Source: Bryoerythrophyllum caledonicum (lineage: Eukaryota; Streptophyta; Bryopsida; Pottiales; Pottiaceae). From it: a stretch of 64,000 nt of DNA. The notes beneath the pieces are model-generated. The model made no database searches and was not told the origin of the DNA. It saw only the letters and a program-made list of their open reading frames with translations. The stretch covers positions 16,976,593 to 17,040,592 of the forward strand of contig OZ020516.1 of NCBI GenBank assembly GCA_963971425.1, read 5' to 3'. Of this stretch, positions 24,180 through 36,589 are shown piece after piece (within the stretch, counting starts at the first letter, position 1; every line of letters begins with the position of its first letter). Position numbers and translations under genes: made by a program.

Positions 24180-24632
24180 CTAAATCCTTTTCCAATTTTT
24201 CCTTTTCCAACATTCCTTTCATTTCTCACTTTCCTTCTAAATCCAAGTTCTTATTTTTCCAATCTTGTACTTGCAATTTCATTTTCCTTCCATACGTAAA
24301 TTCTACTTTTTCCAATTTTTGGGATTTTCCTTTTGTTCCATATCTACGTTCTATTTTTTCCAATCTTTCTCTTGCAAATTGTTGTTTTTTGAAATGCACT
24401 CAAAATCTTCTTTACTTCGATGCTCAAAATGTACTCATATTCATTTTTTAGGTTTCATACACTAGATGTCCACAAGTTAAAAAACTAATGTTCCGCTATT
24501 TACTGGAATTGACATTTAATCTAGTAGTTGACATTAAGTGTCTAGTTTTGTCACTACATTAATTGCAAACGCCACAATTAGTGTATGGGTCCGCATTTAG
24601 TGTCCACTACACTAAATGCCATCTTTAGTGTA
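24180..24632. repeat. Dispersed repeat R, copy 1, ending in the hairpin repeat
   Basis: Shares a C/T-rich block (CTATTTTTTCCAATCTTT), then GTCCACAAGT, then ACTACA(T/C)TAATTGC, then ATTTAGTGTCCACTACACTAA with about 37920-38362. Its right end is the hairpin CTACACTAAATGCCATCTTTAGTGTA, cut here at 24607-24632. Confidence 0.65.
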
Positions 24633-24968
24633 CCAAAGTGAATGTGAATTATTCAACTAGAACCGCTATACCAATAATAATATTTCTAGACCAATAATGT
24701 GGTTATCCCTACTGTTTCAATTCCACTAAATGTCAATTTTTGTTGACAAATAGATTTCAAAGTAATATCTTAAATGTTTTAGGACACTATGAAATCAATA
24801 TATGTATAATATTGATTAGCATGCAATATTTAAATTGATTAAATCAATATATATATAATAAATATCAATTATTAAAATAAATATAAATATTTCATTGTAG
24901 ACTAGTGGAACCCTTGTCATCCCTAACGTGCAAAAATATAGTATTACGTTTACTTTGATGTATTATAT

Positions 24969-25186
24969 TTAACCCCCAAAAACCCAAGGCATTATAGAGG
25001 AACCTCTACTCCATTGATTATAATTTTCCAAGATGAACTTTCTGAGAATGTAATTGTAGGATCTTCTTATAAACTTGTATGAAATGATGTGCTTAAAATT
25101 TTGCAAATTTTGTCACTACGGATTGAAAGACAATCACAGTCAAAGTGAATTTTTTTGCACCCCGCACTTGGGCCTTTAGGGGTTAA
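24969..25186. mobile_element. Short TTAA element H
   Basis: 218 bp between TTAA at 24969 and 25183. The right end reversed reads TTAACCCCTAAAGGCCCAAG, the same end as element A. The interior (TAGGATCTTCTTATAAACTTG, shortened, and ACGGATTGAAAGA) is also family-like. It is an internally deleted member. Confidence 0.7.
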
Positions 25187-25965
25187 GTAAAAGCATCAAA
25201 TAAAAATTTCAAAGTAAAAGAATAAAAGAAACACGTCAAAGTAGTATGTAAATTTGTGAAGACATAAAAAATATTTAAAAAAAAGATCAATCCTTATCAA
25301 TATTGAAAATTTTTTTTGAACTTTTCAAGTAAGAGTCTTAAGCCTTGTACCTTATTTTGGTACATGGTAGTATTCCAAAATCAACACGAATTCTATTGTA
25401 AACAAACTAGTACATCCCCCGTTGTCATCAACTGGCCGGGGAAATCCCAAGTTAAATAAACGTATGTAAATGCAAAAATCAAATTTACCCATTATACGCA
25501 TTATGCGCATTGTACGCATTATACGCATTATGTACTATATATACCTATTATTCACTTTAAATACCCATTATTATTTCATATACGTGTTATTGTCTTTAGA
25601 TAACTATCATTTATTTTATGTACCCGAGGTAGTATATTGTGTAGTTTCAATATGTTGGAAATTATGGTTTTATTTTTCTATTTTTGATACATAATACAAT
25701 TTTAAAACTCAATAAGCCAAATTTGAATAAAAGGGCATTATAAAGGATTCCTCCAAAGGGCACATATGGAGGATTCTTTCAAAGTCCACATTCAATTCAA
25801 AGGGCACATTTGATTCAAATGGCAAATCCAAAGGTCACGTAACTGGGAGCGGCGGACAGACTAACGCCTTTTATATAGGTAGATTACAAAAGAATAAAAG
25901 CATTTAAGTAAAAAATATAAAATAATAGTATCAGAACACAAAAGTAAAATACATCCAAAAGTTTA
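25187..25965. other. AT-rich intergenic with a 9-bp tandem repeat
   Basis: ACGCATTAT-type units occur about five times at 25488-25535. A motif ACTAGTACATCCCCCGTTGTC at about 25407 belongs to a dispersed family described in the findings. No gene seen. Confidence 0.4.
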
Positions 25966-26125
25966 ATCCACGAACGAGAGGAACTCGAACGATACCCGCT
26001 TAAAACCCTTAATACCCATCACAAACCTAAACTTAACTCAATTGATACCCGCGTTAGACAAATCGGTTCTATCAATCCACGAATGAGAGGCTGAGGAACT
26101 CGATTGATACCCCTATAAAACCCTC
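25966..26125. repeat. Direct repeat upstream of bL28c
   Basis: ATCCACGAACGAGAGGAACTC plus GATACCCGCTTAAAACCCT near 25966-26012 (first part cut) recurs as ATCCACGAATGAGAGG... GATACCCCTATAAAACCCT near 26076-26122. It lies about 120-280 bp upstream of the bL28c start. Confidence 0.7.
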
Positions 26126-26245
26126 GGATACCCGTATCCTCAACGAGCCTTATCCAGTGAAGAAGCGAGAGAGTGAGAAGCGCGTCGTCTCTCAAACGTG
26201 AAGCAGGTTTGCCGAGCAAGTCCAGTTCCTCAACATTTCGCAGCG

Positions 26246-26761
26246 ATGGCCACGTTCCTCGCGACCTCGCTCTGCGTCTCCACGGCGCCGCACCTGCTCG
26301 CCTCGCGCCAGGCGCACCTCTCCGGCACCGCGCTCTCCGCGAGCCACACCGCGGTCGCTCCCGTCGCTTCCGCCGCTGCGTTGGTGCAAATCCGCGCCAG
26401 TAAGTCCCCTGCATTTTTCGTTCGGAGCGTAAGCGCCCCTAGGGTTTTCTGTGTGATTTTATGTAATTTTATGAGATTTTAGTGATTTTAGTGTTTTTTG
26501 GTGATTATTTGTGATTTTTTGTGAGCAGGCAGGGTTTGTGACTTGACCGGGAAGAAGGCGAACAATGGCTACAAGGTGTCGTTTTCCAAGAAGCGGACGA
26601 AGCACTTGCAGCAGCCGAATCTGCAGTACAAGAGGCTTTGGTGGGAGGAGGGCAAGCGGTTCGTGAGGCTGCGGCTGTCCACTAAGGCGCTCAAGACGGT
26701 CGAGCGCAATGGCCTCCAGGCCATGGCCAACAAGGCCGGGATCGACCTCGCGGACTACTAG
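26246..26761 (+). CDS. Plastid 50S ribosomal protein bL28c
   Basis: 128 aa from two exons, 26246-26399 and 26529-26761, with intron GTAAGT...GAGCAG. Residues 1 to about 50 are Ser/Ala-rich, with few acidic residues, as in a chloroplast transit peptide. The mature part starts with [20 protein letters not shown], then [37 protein letters not shown] and ends KAGIDLADY. This is the bL28 fold with the eukaryotic plastid C-terminal form. It is a structural protein of the chloroplast large ribosomal subunit (known). The other acceptor choice breaks the frame, which fixes the junction. No damage seen. Confidence 0.93.
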
Positions 26762-28999
26762 CAGGTTAGTGTCGGATTTGTATGCAATTTGTAGAAGATT
26801 TGGGCGTGTACTCGCGCACATTACGCAAATAGAGAACAAGGAATTCCAATGTCGTTTGAGGACTTGTTGCGTGTGTCACTGTTTGAACTGTGGAGGTTTT
26901 GGAATTCGGTGTCGAGGTGACGTTTCTAGGGTTTCTGTTTGATGCGTCTGTGCTTGAGAGTTTCTTGTAGCTTTGTGTTTGCTTAGGGTCTAGAGCACAG
27001 AACGGAAGATTGTTTGATTTGGCTCCTCCATAATATCTCTTGAGTTGTTGAGTTTCCGGCTTTAAACATGTTCACTGCTGTTGTTGAATTGCAATTTTGT
27101 TCGACAACCTATAGACTGTATGGGACAGAATCATTTTTCATGCGGTTATCGTCCGGGATGAGTCTGTTCATGGGAGTGTTTTTGTGTTGCTTAAGGTTCG
27201 AATCGTTTGATTAGTGCAGAATGGCTGATATGTGTGAATGAAGTGCAAGTTATTTTCTCTGGCCTTTTGAACAGATTTACCCATGGTATCTACGTTTTCT
27301 TTGCTGAAATGTAATTTGCTTGTATGGTACAGAATGTGTTTCTCATGAAAATTCTCATCCGAAGTATGGAAAGTAGGAAGAGTTTGTCCAGGAGAGTATT
27401 ATTAATTAGAGTGAGACATTGAACAATGTGTTTGCGTCTCGGAAAAAACGATTAACCTAACGAACATGAAGCGTGATTCCACGGCAAGATTATTTAGACT
27501 GGGCAAACAATTCTAAAAAGAGACTAGCCTAGAGAAGTTCACAAAGAAGGCATAATGGATATCACGCTTTTCTATAAACTCTCGATTGGCGTGGTTTGTA
27601 GAAAAATAAACATGTCATATTTTTATGTAAAACTAACCCGTTGTCTCCAACAAGGCCAGGGCAATCCTTATTATCTAGGTTTGCAAGAATATTTTTTTTA
27701 CTCTTAGAACACAAAAAATGTATCAAAATTTAGCAAAATATACACCTTTGGATGGGAGACTCTTCAACTCACATCTTTCAATATTTGAACCTTTTCATCT
27801 TCAAACACGACACCATACAATAGAATATATGACCATTTTGCAACTTGTCAAACATGTAGTAGGTGCAATAATGGTCTGCATTTGAAATGCTATGTGTCAT
27901 TGAATTGGGCTCAACACAGATACAAAACTTTCGTGACTACAATACACATCAATTCTTATATGTTAAATATATAGAAAAATACATAAATTTTACTAAACGT
28001 AAATTCTCATGACCATGAAACAATTGAGGAGCATGCGGAAATTCAGCATGAACCGGAAAGGGAAAGATAAACCATATTACTATACTGATTTTGATGTTTG
28101 GTGTCATTGGAATGAACCACGTTAAGCAAACGCACTTTGGGAACACGGCGGGAACTCTAAGGAACAACATGGGAACTCATTGGGTACACAATGGGAACGT
28201 TGTGGTAATAATATGGTTAAAAAGGTAAATCAGAAGAGGGTAACCATATGGTTTGGTTAGGTATCACATCGGATTTTACTGTGAAACTGGTGTGGGCATG
28301 AGGAGCCCAACCCAAACTTTTAGGGAACATATCTGGGAGATGAAGCCCCATATGGTCGTCATGTGCGTATGCTTGTTGCCTTGCAACCCTAGTGAAATGA
28401 CCTCAGATTGGGCAACTCTCTTCGGTGCCCTCCTGGTGCTGCTGCATCTGTGGTTGCTTGCTTGGGCTCAAATTTGGGGTGTAGGTGGATCAGGCGTGAC
28501 TGAGATTGTGGGTGCCATTCAAGGTGATTTGTGTGGATATTTGAGTGCTTGTTTGCTACGGAAATGAAGCGATGAGGGTCGCCGCGAGTCTCGAACGTAG
28601 AGCACGACATGCTCCTCTCCGCAAACAACTGTGTTTTGTCGTTGTTTGAGGTTCTACCTGCCACGTGTATCTACGGCAACGGTAGAGCAAGGAGCGCCAA
28701 CAGTCCAAGCGAAGGTGGATATTGTCACATGTCACCATAGGGGCCGCCCAAGTACCAAAACCCTAAATTGCATCATTTTGAGGAGCCAACAATGCACGTT
28801 CACTCAATTAATCCATTGTAGACAATATATTTTAGTTACAATGGAAATTTGTAAAAATATTCGTTTTTTTTTTCTTCTACCTTCTTCTACTATAGGCATA
28901 ATAGAATCGGTTTCGGATCAAACTTATCTATGTTTTTGGAAGATTTTATACTTTCCTTTAATACTTCTATTTTTGCCCTATTACTTCAAAACTCTTATC
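26762..28999. other. Intergenic, no supported gene
   Basis: Contains the bL28c 3' UTR and further flank. Open frames at 28253-28567 and 28389-28664 overlap on opposite strands and have no recognisable domain. A run of GGGAAC-type units lies near 28139-28199. A dispersed motif ACCCGTTGTCTCCAAC lies near 27639. Confidence 0.3.
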
Positions 29000-30528
29000 C
29001 TATCGGGAACAACGGGGATTCCATTAGAGTATAGTATAATATAATATAATTATACTATAGATTTTAAGATTATAAGATTATACAAGTAGTTATAAGATTA
29101 TAAAATATAATAGAATAATATAGTGATTAATATAAATTTATAAGATCATAGGATTATAAGACTATAATAAAAATTTAAAAAATAATCAAAAAATTATCAG
29201 ATTATAAGATTACAGAAATATAAAATGTATATGTTTAAATTTTATATGATAAATTGTCAAGATTGAAATTTATAAGATTTATAAAATAATAAGAATATAA
29301 GAATGAAACAATTCTTGAGATTATTTCTTAGATTGTAATAGGATTTATTAGATTCATCCTATAAAATGAGTTCTAACAAGGTAATTTTCATTCTAATTCT
29401 ATAAGATGAAAAAATGATAAGGAATTTGGTGTATATCTTTAATTTGTTCATGTATTCTAATACTAGTAGGCCTATGCATTCGTCACTGATGTACACTACA
29501 AAGCCATATTGACATTGTTTAAACATTTACATCAATGTCATACTAAATTGAAGATTAATGTAATGATGATTTCATGTGGACATATCTTAGTGATTGTATA
29601 CATGCTATTCCTTATATCATTCCTTGTGTAATAAATTTATACATTATACAAATTGATCATTCTTTTATTATATTATCAATAAACATTGAATGTAAAATCC
29701 CTATGTTATAGGTGATTTTTCTTCTTCTTCTTGCTACATATTTTAGTTCCATTTGTGACAAATTAGAATGATTCATCATAGATGCAGTAGGCTACATCAA
29801 TAAATTGTCTTTTTGTTACAATTCAATAAATAAAAGACAAGGTTCATTGTAAGAACAATAAAACACTCATTAGAATATCATTAAACTAAATCTTTATCAA
29901 GTAGAAGAGTGAAACTTCATTCTACAATACATTAACAATTTTCATTATCTATAAGGTGGCATTACATCAAAACGGAGGAATAGAAGATTTCCGACTTTGA
30001 ATGAACCTACCATGCAAGTCGAGGAGTATTATACTTGCAATTCTTGTTTTCAAAGCAACATTTTTTTGGAGAAATGCTACTACTTTTAGACTATGTGAAA
30101 CCGTTTTACCTTTTTTCCTTTGGTTTGAAACAATTCTTGAGATTCATATTTGGAGGAATTGATCACAATTGAAATAAGGACAACTGAGCCCGGTGACGAC
30201 CCTTCCATGGTGACCCATTGACGCACAAAAATGAAGAGGAAAGAATGAACACACGGTCACACGCCCCCTCCAATTTGAACCTGAAAACTAGGCGCGAAAC
30301 AACCCTCCACGTCAGCACAGAACTTGCCGCAAATCAATCCTCTCTCAAAAGCGGCGCCAGTTCAATTCAAGCATTGCTCAAACTCATACCCATCATCTTC
30401 TACAACCCCCCTACATTGGCCCCTCTTGAGTCTAGTTTGATTAGCAATGGAGAGTTGTTTGTTATAACACATGTGAGAAATTAGGTTTATGAGGGGGAGA
30501 TATCCTCGTATGTAAAATCGATGAGATG
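29000..30528. other. Very AT-rich, low-complexity intergenic DNA
   Basis: From about 29030 to 29400 the sequence is dominated by units such as TATAAGATTATAAGATTA. No genes are supported. The open frame at 30218-30484 has no recognisable domain. Confidence 0.4.
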
Positions 30529-31310
30529 TTAACCCTTAAACGTCAGCTGGGAACCATATATACATGGACGTATTTTACTCTGTAGAATGCAAAAAAAGTA
30601 CTCAAGTTCAGCAAGATTTATACCTTGGGATTGAAAATTCTTCAACTAAGGTAGAGGCATCCAATTCCGATCACTTAAGCTAGATGGGGACTCAAATGAC
30701 ATTGTATGTCCAAAACATTTATAAAGAAAGATGTGGAATTAGGAATGAAACTCAACAAATATTTTTTCAAATTTAATCTCAAAGATTTGCAGTTGATATA
30801 GAATCTAAAAGCCCAAAAACCACTGGAGCCCACAATCAAACTATAGAGTAGGTGAGATTTGGTGCCCTCCTTCACCCAATGCCAATAAGTGAGAGTGAGT
30901 AAAAGAGAGAAGACATGCCATGGATAACCAACTCATGGAGGATACCCAATACCGATCGCCCTTGTTCGACTTTCTAGGCAAGTCCACCAATGAGAGCTCA
31001 ATTGAGGTGTAGCAACCCAACATTGTACACTTCACGACCCAATGCCGATTATGAGTGGAGTTTTTCAGATTTTGAGTTATTGGTTTTGGGTCGCTTCATG
31101 CACAGTTTCATGCATTTACCATTTTCATGCACCATGCCATGCATACTCTATTGCTCAGAATTGGGTGGCGGATCGGAATTGGGTGCTTCTACCTTAACAT
31201 CTTTCATTTGGAGGCCATTTCAATATCTCAACCTTATCATGTTTAATTATGACATTATACATGTAGAATTCTGTGGCCACCATCGACACCTTTTGACGTG
31301 TAAGGGTCAA
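30529..31310 (+). mobile_element. TTAA element K, interrupted by a nested MITE
   Basis: The left end TTAACCCTTAAACGTCAG equals that of element I at 45401. The right part (TGTGGCCACCATCGACACC, then GTAAGGGTCAA) matches the right end of I. Removing the nested element at 30649-31194 leaves about 236 bp, close to the 222 bp of I. The right TTAA has mutated to TCAA. Confidence 0.75.
30649..31194. mobile_element. MITE with TA duplication nested in element K
   Basis: 546 bp flanked by TA (30647-30648 and 31195-31196). The terminal inverted repeats are AGGTAGAGGCATCCAATTCC and, reversed from the right end, AGGTAGAAGCACCCAATTCC. The inserted position is shown by comparison with element I, whose sequence runs straight across the site. 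Confidence 0.8.
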
Positions 31311-31425
31311 GCATATCCATGAGCGCCACAACTTTTAAGATCCGAGTACACTATAACTGAAGAACCATACAAAACCCATTCGTGTACCCTGTATCTGTAC
31401 ATAGTTCATCCACACACTAAATTTA

Positions 31426-31758
31426 AGATAAGCCCCCTAAAACCGACAAGTTAAGGAATGAGCATATATGGAGAGAGAAGATAAATATACTATTATTTTT
31501 CAGTAATAGCCAATAGAATCACAAATCCAATCCAAGTACTTTCATATTTTTCCAATGAAACCAGAATCACTTATGAATCTTCAAATTGTGCAGCCATGTT
31601 TAGTGGGTGGCTAACCCCCATAACCAACGACCAAAAGTAAGGGTTTTGACTATTAGCAAACCTCCAAGTTGGTGGTAATGGGATGAAAGAGGGTTGGATA
31701 TACCCCAATTTTATAGGCGTTGGCTATGGGTTTTTGTTGGTTATGGGGGGGCTTATCT
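31426..31758. mobile_element. MITE family M, copy 2 (inverted)
   Basis: 333 bp flanked by TA (31424-31425, 31759-31760). Ends AGATAAGCCCCCTAAAACCG and, reversed, AGATAAGCCCCCCCATAACC. It is in opposite orientation to copy 1. Confidence 0.8.
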
Positions 31759-31760
31759 TA

Positions 31761-32239
31761 CATGTTAAACCCAATGATTTTGGAACCATTCAACACAACC
31801 ATATCTACAGGATGACTACATTCCGCCCTCCACATTCCGTGACGGATTTGGAATTCGGCTCCCAGAGCCACGTCTGTGGGAGCTTCAAAGTCCACTCAAC
31901 CCATGACTGATCAAGAGTCAATCAACCACCGTTAAATGCCCACAGCATCTCACAATCATCTCAACCCATCAATTGAGTGGGTGCATTGGCCAATTGGTAA
32001 CCTAATTCCTGAAAGAGCTTCTCAACCATCTGTGAATTAGGGGTTTAGGGTTTAGGGTTTATTTCCTATCAGATCAGGTGGAGTTTTTGATCCGAACAAT
32101 TGGGTTGGTGCATAGAGGCAATTGGGTTGTGGGGGACACCGCCTTCTCATCTCTGACCCGGCTTTGGATTAGGGCTGGTGTTTAGGGTTTGCTTCGATCT
32201 GGGCAAAGCTTGTTGTTGCATGATTGGAAAGCCGTGGCA
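31761..32239 (+). promoter_or_regulatory. Promoter and 5' UTR region of the NECAP-like gene, with telo-boxes
   Basis: About 480 bp upstream of the ATG. GGGTTTAGGGTTTAGGGTTT at 32041-32060 is a run of telomere-type units, and another TTTAGGGTTTG lies near 32182. Such motifs are promoter elements in plants (known). The transcription start was not determined. Confidence 0.5.
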
Positions 32240-33918
32240 ATGGCGGAGGTGGAGAGCGATCACGAGAGTACTGCGGAGCTGGTGCTCTTCCAAGTCAAGG
32301 AATGCTATGTGTACATGGTATGAAACCACCGGAGCAATTTGATGTGAGTTTGAGAAGTTGGGGGTTTAGGGTTTTGGTTTGGGTTTCTATATTCTGATGC
32401 AGTAGCATGTTGATCGTTTGTTTGCAACAGATACCTCCAAGGAAAAGCGCAGCTTCGTATAGGTAAGGGATCCATTTACATCCTTTCACATTCACAGCCA
32501 GGTTTAGGGTTTTGGATTCGATCATTAGGTGTAATTTTTGATTGCAGGGCGGATGAGTGGGACATCAACAAGTGGGCGTGGGAGGGCGTCTTAAAAGTTG
32601 TGTCCAAAGGCGAAAACTGTTCCATCAGACTGGAAGATAACGAGACAGGTATTCAATTTCTACTATATCATCCTTGGAAAACCATCTTCCATGGACTGAT
32701 CATGGTTTGGCTAATGGGGTGCAGGCGACTTATATGCTCAGGCGCCAATCAGACAAGACCAGCCACTTCCTGTGGAAGCTGTCATTGACAGCAGCAGGTG
32801 CTTTTTCTCATCAGGTGTAGGGTTTAGGGTTTCGCTCCTCAATGCTTTTCACGCTGACGGAGGAGTATTTGGTGTTTGCAGGTTCTTTGTACTCCGGGTT
32901 GAGGAAGAGTCAAGTGAGTTTCTCTTTCAATGGAATCTTGTCTTGGAAATCAACTCCTCTAAACTGAAGGGTTTCTTTTGTCCGTAGGGCTTCTATTAGT
33001 ATTCTGAAAGTGGCAGATGTCATGCGCAGATGGGAAGACCAAGCATGCTTTTCTTGGCCTGGGCTTCCGTGAAAGGCCACAAGCATACGACTTTCAAGCT
33101 GCTGTGTTCGACCATTTGAAGTATCCTTTTGAAAGCTCGAAAGCATTCAGAGCTTGCTCTTCTGAATCTTTTATCTAGAGGTTTGAGAGTGGATGTACTG
33201 TTAATCGTTGCATGGATGTTGAACCCCTTGACACTTAATTTGCAAGGTATCTCAACAAGAAGAAGGAAGCCGAAGAGATCACACAGGAGTACGAGGCAAA
33301 GCCCTCCGCGGATTACAGTCTCAAGGAAGGCGAGACTCTGCGGTTGCAGCTGAAAAATGTAAGCTGATTCTCACATGTTGATTTTCGGCAAATCAGAATA
33401 TGATGTGTAAGGGTTAGTTCACATTCTCAACCCCTGAGTGTCCATTGCCATAGCTCACTAAAACCTCAAATGAATCACTAGAAAGGAACCCAAGCTTGTC
33501 TTACAGCATGGGGTAGTTAGTCAGACGCACATAGAAAACCTCTACAATTCTTTTTAAAGATGCCAAAGTTAGAAAGCCTAGAAAGCCTCTATATTTCTCC
33601 TTTTTAAGTCGGGGTCAACCTGTTTTTGACATGATTTTTGACATGTTTTTTATGGTTTTGGATCAGGCCAACATATCTGGAGGACTGAAATCTAACAAGT
33701 CGCTGACAAGGGAGCCAATGCCCAACCCTGACACTCCAGAGAATCATCCCAAGCGCTCCTCCGGAGCTGTGCCCTGCATTGTGCCGCCGCCTCCGCCGCC
33801 TCTACTGCAACCCCCTCCTCCTTCCTCTCTTCTGAAAACTCCATCCATGGTCAAACCTGCTTCAACAGGGAGTGAGGATGATTTGGACGAAGATTTTGGT
33901 GATTTTCAGGCTGCTTGA
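32240..33918 (+). CDS. NECAP-like adaptin-ear-binding coat-associated protein
   Basis: About 256 aa from eight exons: 32240-32317, 32431-32462, 32548-32648, 32725-32797, 32882-32913, 33030-33120, 33247-33358 and 33667-33918, all GT-AG and in phase. Residues 1 to about 160 form the NECAP PH-like (PHear) domain: VKECYVYMIPPR, ADEWDINKWAWEGVLKVVSKG, SIRLEDNETGDLYAQAPI, AVIDSSRFFVLRVEEE, KTKHAFLGLGFRERPQAYDFQAAVFDH. Then KKKEAEEI, LKEGETLRLQLKN, a proline-rich linker (seven Pro in a row twice broken by Leu) and an acidic tail ending DEDFGDFQAA. NECAPs bind adaptin ears and AP-2 core in clathrin-mediated endocytosis (known). FGDF resembles a gamma-ear motif. Introns 1, 2 and 4 carry TTTAGGG motifs. 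It sits about 5 kb upstream of the AP-2 sigma gene on the same strand. Confidence 0.93.
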
Positions 33919-34396
33919 AGAAGGTGGGACAGGGTTCAGGCTCCTACTTTTTTTCTGTGTACAGGTTAGATTCTTCTAGGTGTGTGTTTTCGTGTTGTTG
34001 CACATAAAAATGGTGAGTTGAATAATTGAATCATCAATCTGTTTGAAGTGTGAGCGTTCAGTTGATTGCTGCAATTTTGAAGGCTGAGAGTCTGTTTGAG
34101 GTGTGGAGTGTTGTGGATTGTGTTATTGTTTGAGGGTTGATGTGAATGAGCAGATAAAATGTTAGTTTAAGGTCATATTGTTAATTTAGTTATAGTAGAT
34201 TTATTTGTGAAGATACTATGAGTTTGGACTATTTTTCTCGTTTTCAATCAGCTCACTTCATCTTTAATCAGAAAAAGTGGATAAGGTTCATGAGATATCA
34301 TGACCTCGACAAAGGTAGACAGCCATACTACTTCCGTGCTCTTTGTGCTGCCTTTCAGTGGCCTGATTTAACAAACTACAATTTTCAGAAGATACT
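33919..34396. other. 3' flank of the NECAP-like gene, no gene seen
   Basis: Probable 3' UTR and flank, AT-rich. The 60-aa open frame at 34218 has no domain. Confidence 0.3.
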
Positions 34397-35202
34397 TTAA
34401 CCCTTTATCGCCCAGGGCAGTTTCTGGAAAAACCAAGAGTTCTGCTGATATTTTTCTTTGAACCGGATCTGATGGAACTATAATGCCTAATATTAATATC
34501 TAACCTTACAAAACTGAACTTAACCCATGACCTGAACTTTGGGGAATTTTAGCACAACATCCAATGGTTGATGGAATAGATTATAGTGTTTGAAGGCACC
34601 GTATATTGGTAGTGAAAATTGTGGATTTTGGAGGGTCTACTACTTTCACCATCAATAGATTCTTGCAAGATTTTTTTAATTTTGAATGAGAGCGGTTCAC
34701 ATATGCAGTAGGTTGATAGCTTGGCATTGACATATCATGTGTGAAGAAAATATTTATACACAGTTATTGGTGATTTTTTTGTTTTTTTCTACTTGATTGT
34801 ATACAAAAATGTTCCAACCTTATACGAATGAAAACGGAAGTTTCGTATGTGAGAAGACATCAACAATCACAAAACAATGAAGAATGTCTTAGAGACGAAG
34901 TTCAATCAAAATTTAAGACCAAAATCAATGTGCATGTGCGTGAAATTCAACATAGTACGTGGCATAGTATTCACTGTATTCACTATATTTTAGTGTGTTT
35001 GGTGTATATTGTGTTGTATTCCTAGCTTCTCCAAGACTTCCATAAATCCAAATCATGATCTGATTGTTGGAGAGTGTTCATGTAATGTGTGCGCAAATCC
35101 GAACCTCATATCTCAAAGCCTAATTCCTCATGGGTTTCATGTAAATTGAATTTTAGCAGCTCCGGAGTTCCATTTTAGGACTCCTTGGCGGTAAACGGTT
35201 AA
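34397..35202 (+). mobile_element. TTAA element D
   Basis: 806 bp between TTAA at 34397-34400 and 35199-35202. Ends TTAACCCTTTATCGCCCAGG and, reversed, TTAACCGTTTACCGCCAAGG. The interior is about as long as and clearly homologous to element E at 40805, for example GTAGTGAAAA, TGTGGATTTTGGAGGGT and TCATGATTTGATTG-like sequence. No transposase. Confidence 0.85.
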
Positions 35203-36589
35203 GTGATATTGAAAGATTTTTTTTAAGAAATCACCACATATTTTGTGAAGGGAAACAAATGAAATCCTACTCCACTTCTAGCATTAATGTCACCGCAACC
35301 TCAACTATTGCAAATATGATTGTTAGATGTTTCCACCTACACACTATAATAATAAATAGCTGTAACATGACTAAAATCCTAGACAGGTACCACTTAAAAT
35401 ATGATTCAAGAATGCACTATAATAGCTATGCTATGACTAAAAACTGAATGTGCAACACTACACTAAAGATTGCCTTTAGTGTAGTGACACAAGTAGTGTA
35501 ATTACCCTTGGACACTATTCGTAAACAAGTTGACAAATAGTCTGTGGCCGCCAATCTCATTAATGTGAGCCTCAATCAACCGCCTACTTACAACCAATTC
35601 AATCAGTTGCCTACTCAATCAACCGCCTACTCAATCTACCTCCTATTACCCGCCTCCTCCTACCGATCTTTCCCTCATTGTTGGCTTTTCCCTTCTCTAG
35701 CAGTATCATTCTGCGAGGACTTTCCATTGCATTCCTAGGTGAGAACTTCTTTGAGTAACCAATATCGGGCAAGAAGGGGGGGAGCGATTTGTGCCTATCA
35801 ATAGGGGATATGTGGCCTTTCTCTTTTCTGCCGAAGCATCTCATCTGTCGAAGTCCTTCGAAGTCACGCAGCCGGTCGAACCGCGTCCAGCACGGCCACT
35901 CTCGCAACCAGCACAGCCACAACCAACACCGGTGATCAGCCTCGTCGAACTGCAAAGTCAAACTTGACAGAGTTATAGGCTTATACAACGGCACTCAGCC
36001 CAATCGTATGGAACAAACGAGCGCGGCACAACCTCGCCACATCACCGGTAAGCGTTTTGGATGAGTGCATTTCATCCTCGTCTAGAGGCTCTAGGAGAAA
36101 TTCTAAACGAAAAAACAGTTTTTCATTGTAGAAATGGATCCCGCAACCAGCACGGCCATTTCCACAAGCAACGGTCCAATGCCACGGCACCAACTGGCTC
36201 TACAGGAAGTCTCCACAATCAGGACAGGTCAGTTATTGTTGCCTGGATGTTTGAAGACCGGCGCTATGAGGCCAACAATGTTTGTGTGGCGAGACAATCC
36301 ACGCATTTCTATAGCATTTTCAAGGCCAATACAACACGAACGTAGTCCGGGCAACGCGGTGGTGGGGGCTCAAAGAAACAATTCTACCCTTGTTGAATCC
36401 CTTAACAACGTTGCATTATCGTTTACTCGCTGCACCACGGACAAGCGAAAACAAGTCCTAAACAAAGTTGCCAACGAAGGTCGGCTTGCGAGCTGAGCCC
36501 AGGAAGGTCGGCTTGGATCTAGTCGCTTTACCCACGGCTACTCCATTTATTTGAGCTCTACAAAAGTGCTAGGATCAAGTTTTCAAACG
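35203..36589. other. Intergenic region, with hairpin copy 4; no supported gene
   Basis: The hairpin CTACACTAAAG...CTTTAGTGTAG is at 35458-35484. From about 35540 to 36500 the sequence is GC-richer, with repeated units such as CAATCAACCGCCTAC near 35575-35640 and AACCAGCACGGCC. Open frames (for example 36134-36496) could be the N-terminal part of the following transposase relic, but no domain is recognisable. Confidence 0.35.

Noticed and set aside
27190-27215. GGTTCGAATC resembling a tRNA B box
   Set aside because: No A box or cloverleaf pairing could be found around it.
28253-28664. Overlapping open frames on both strands (104 and 91 aa)
   Set aside because: No family motif and no splice pattern; likely chance frames.
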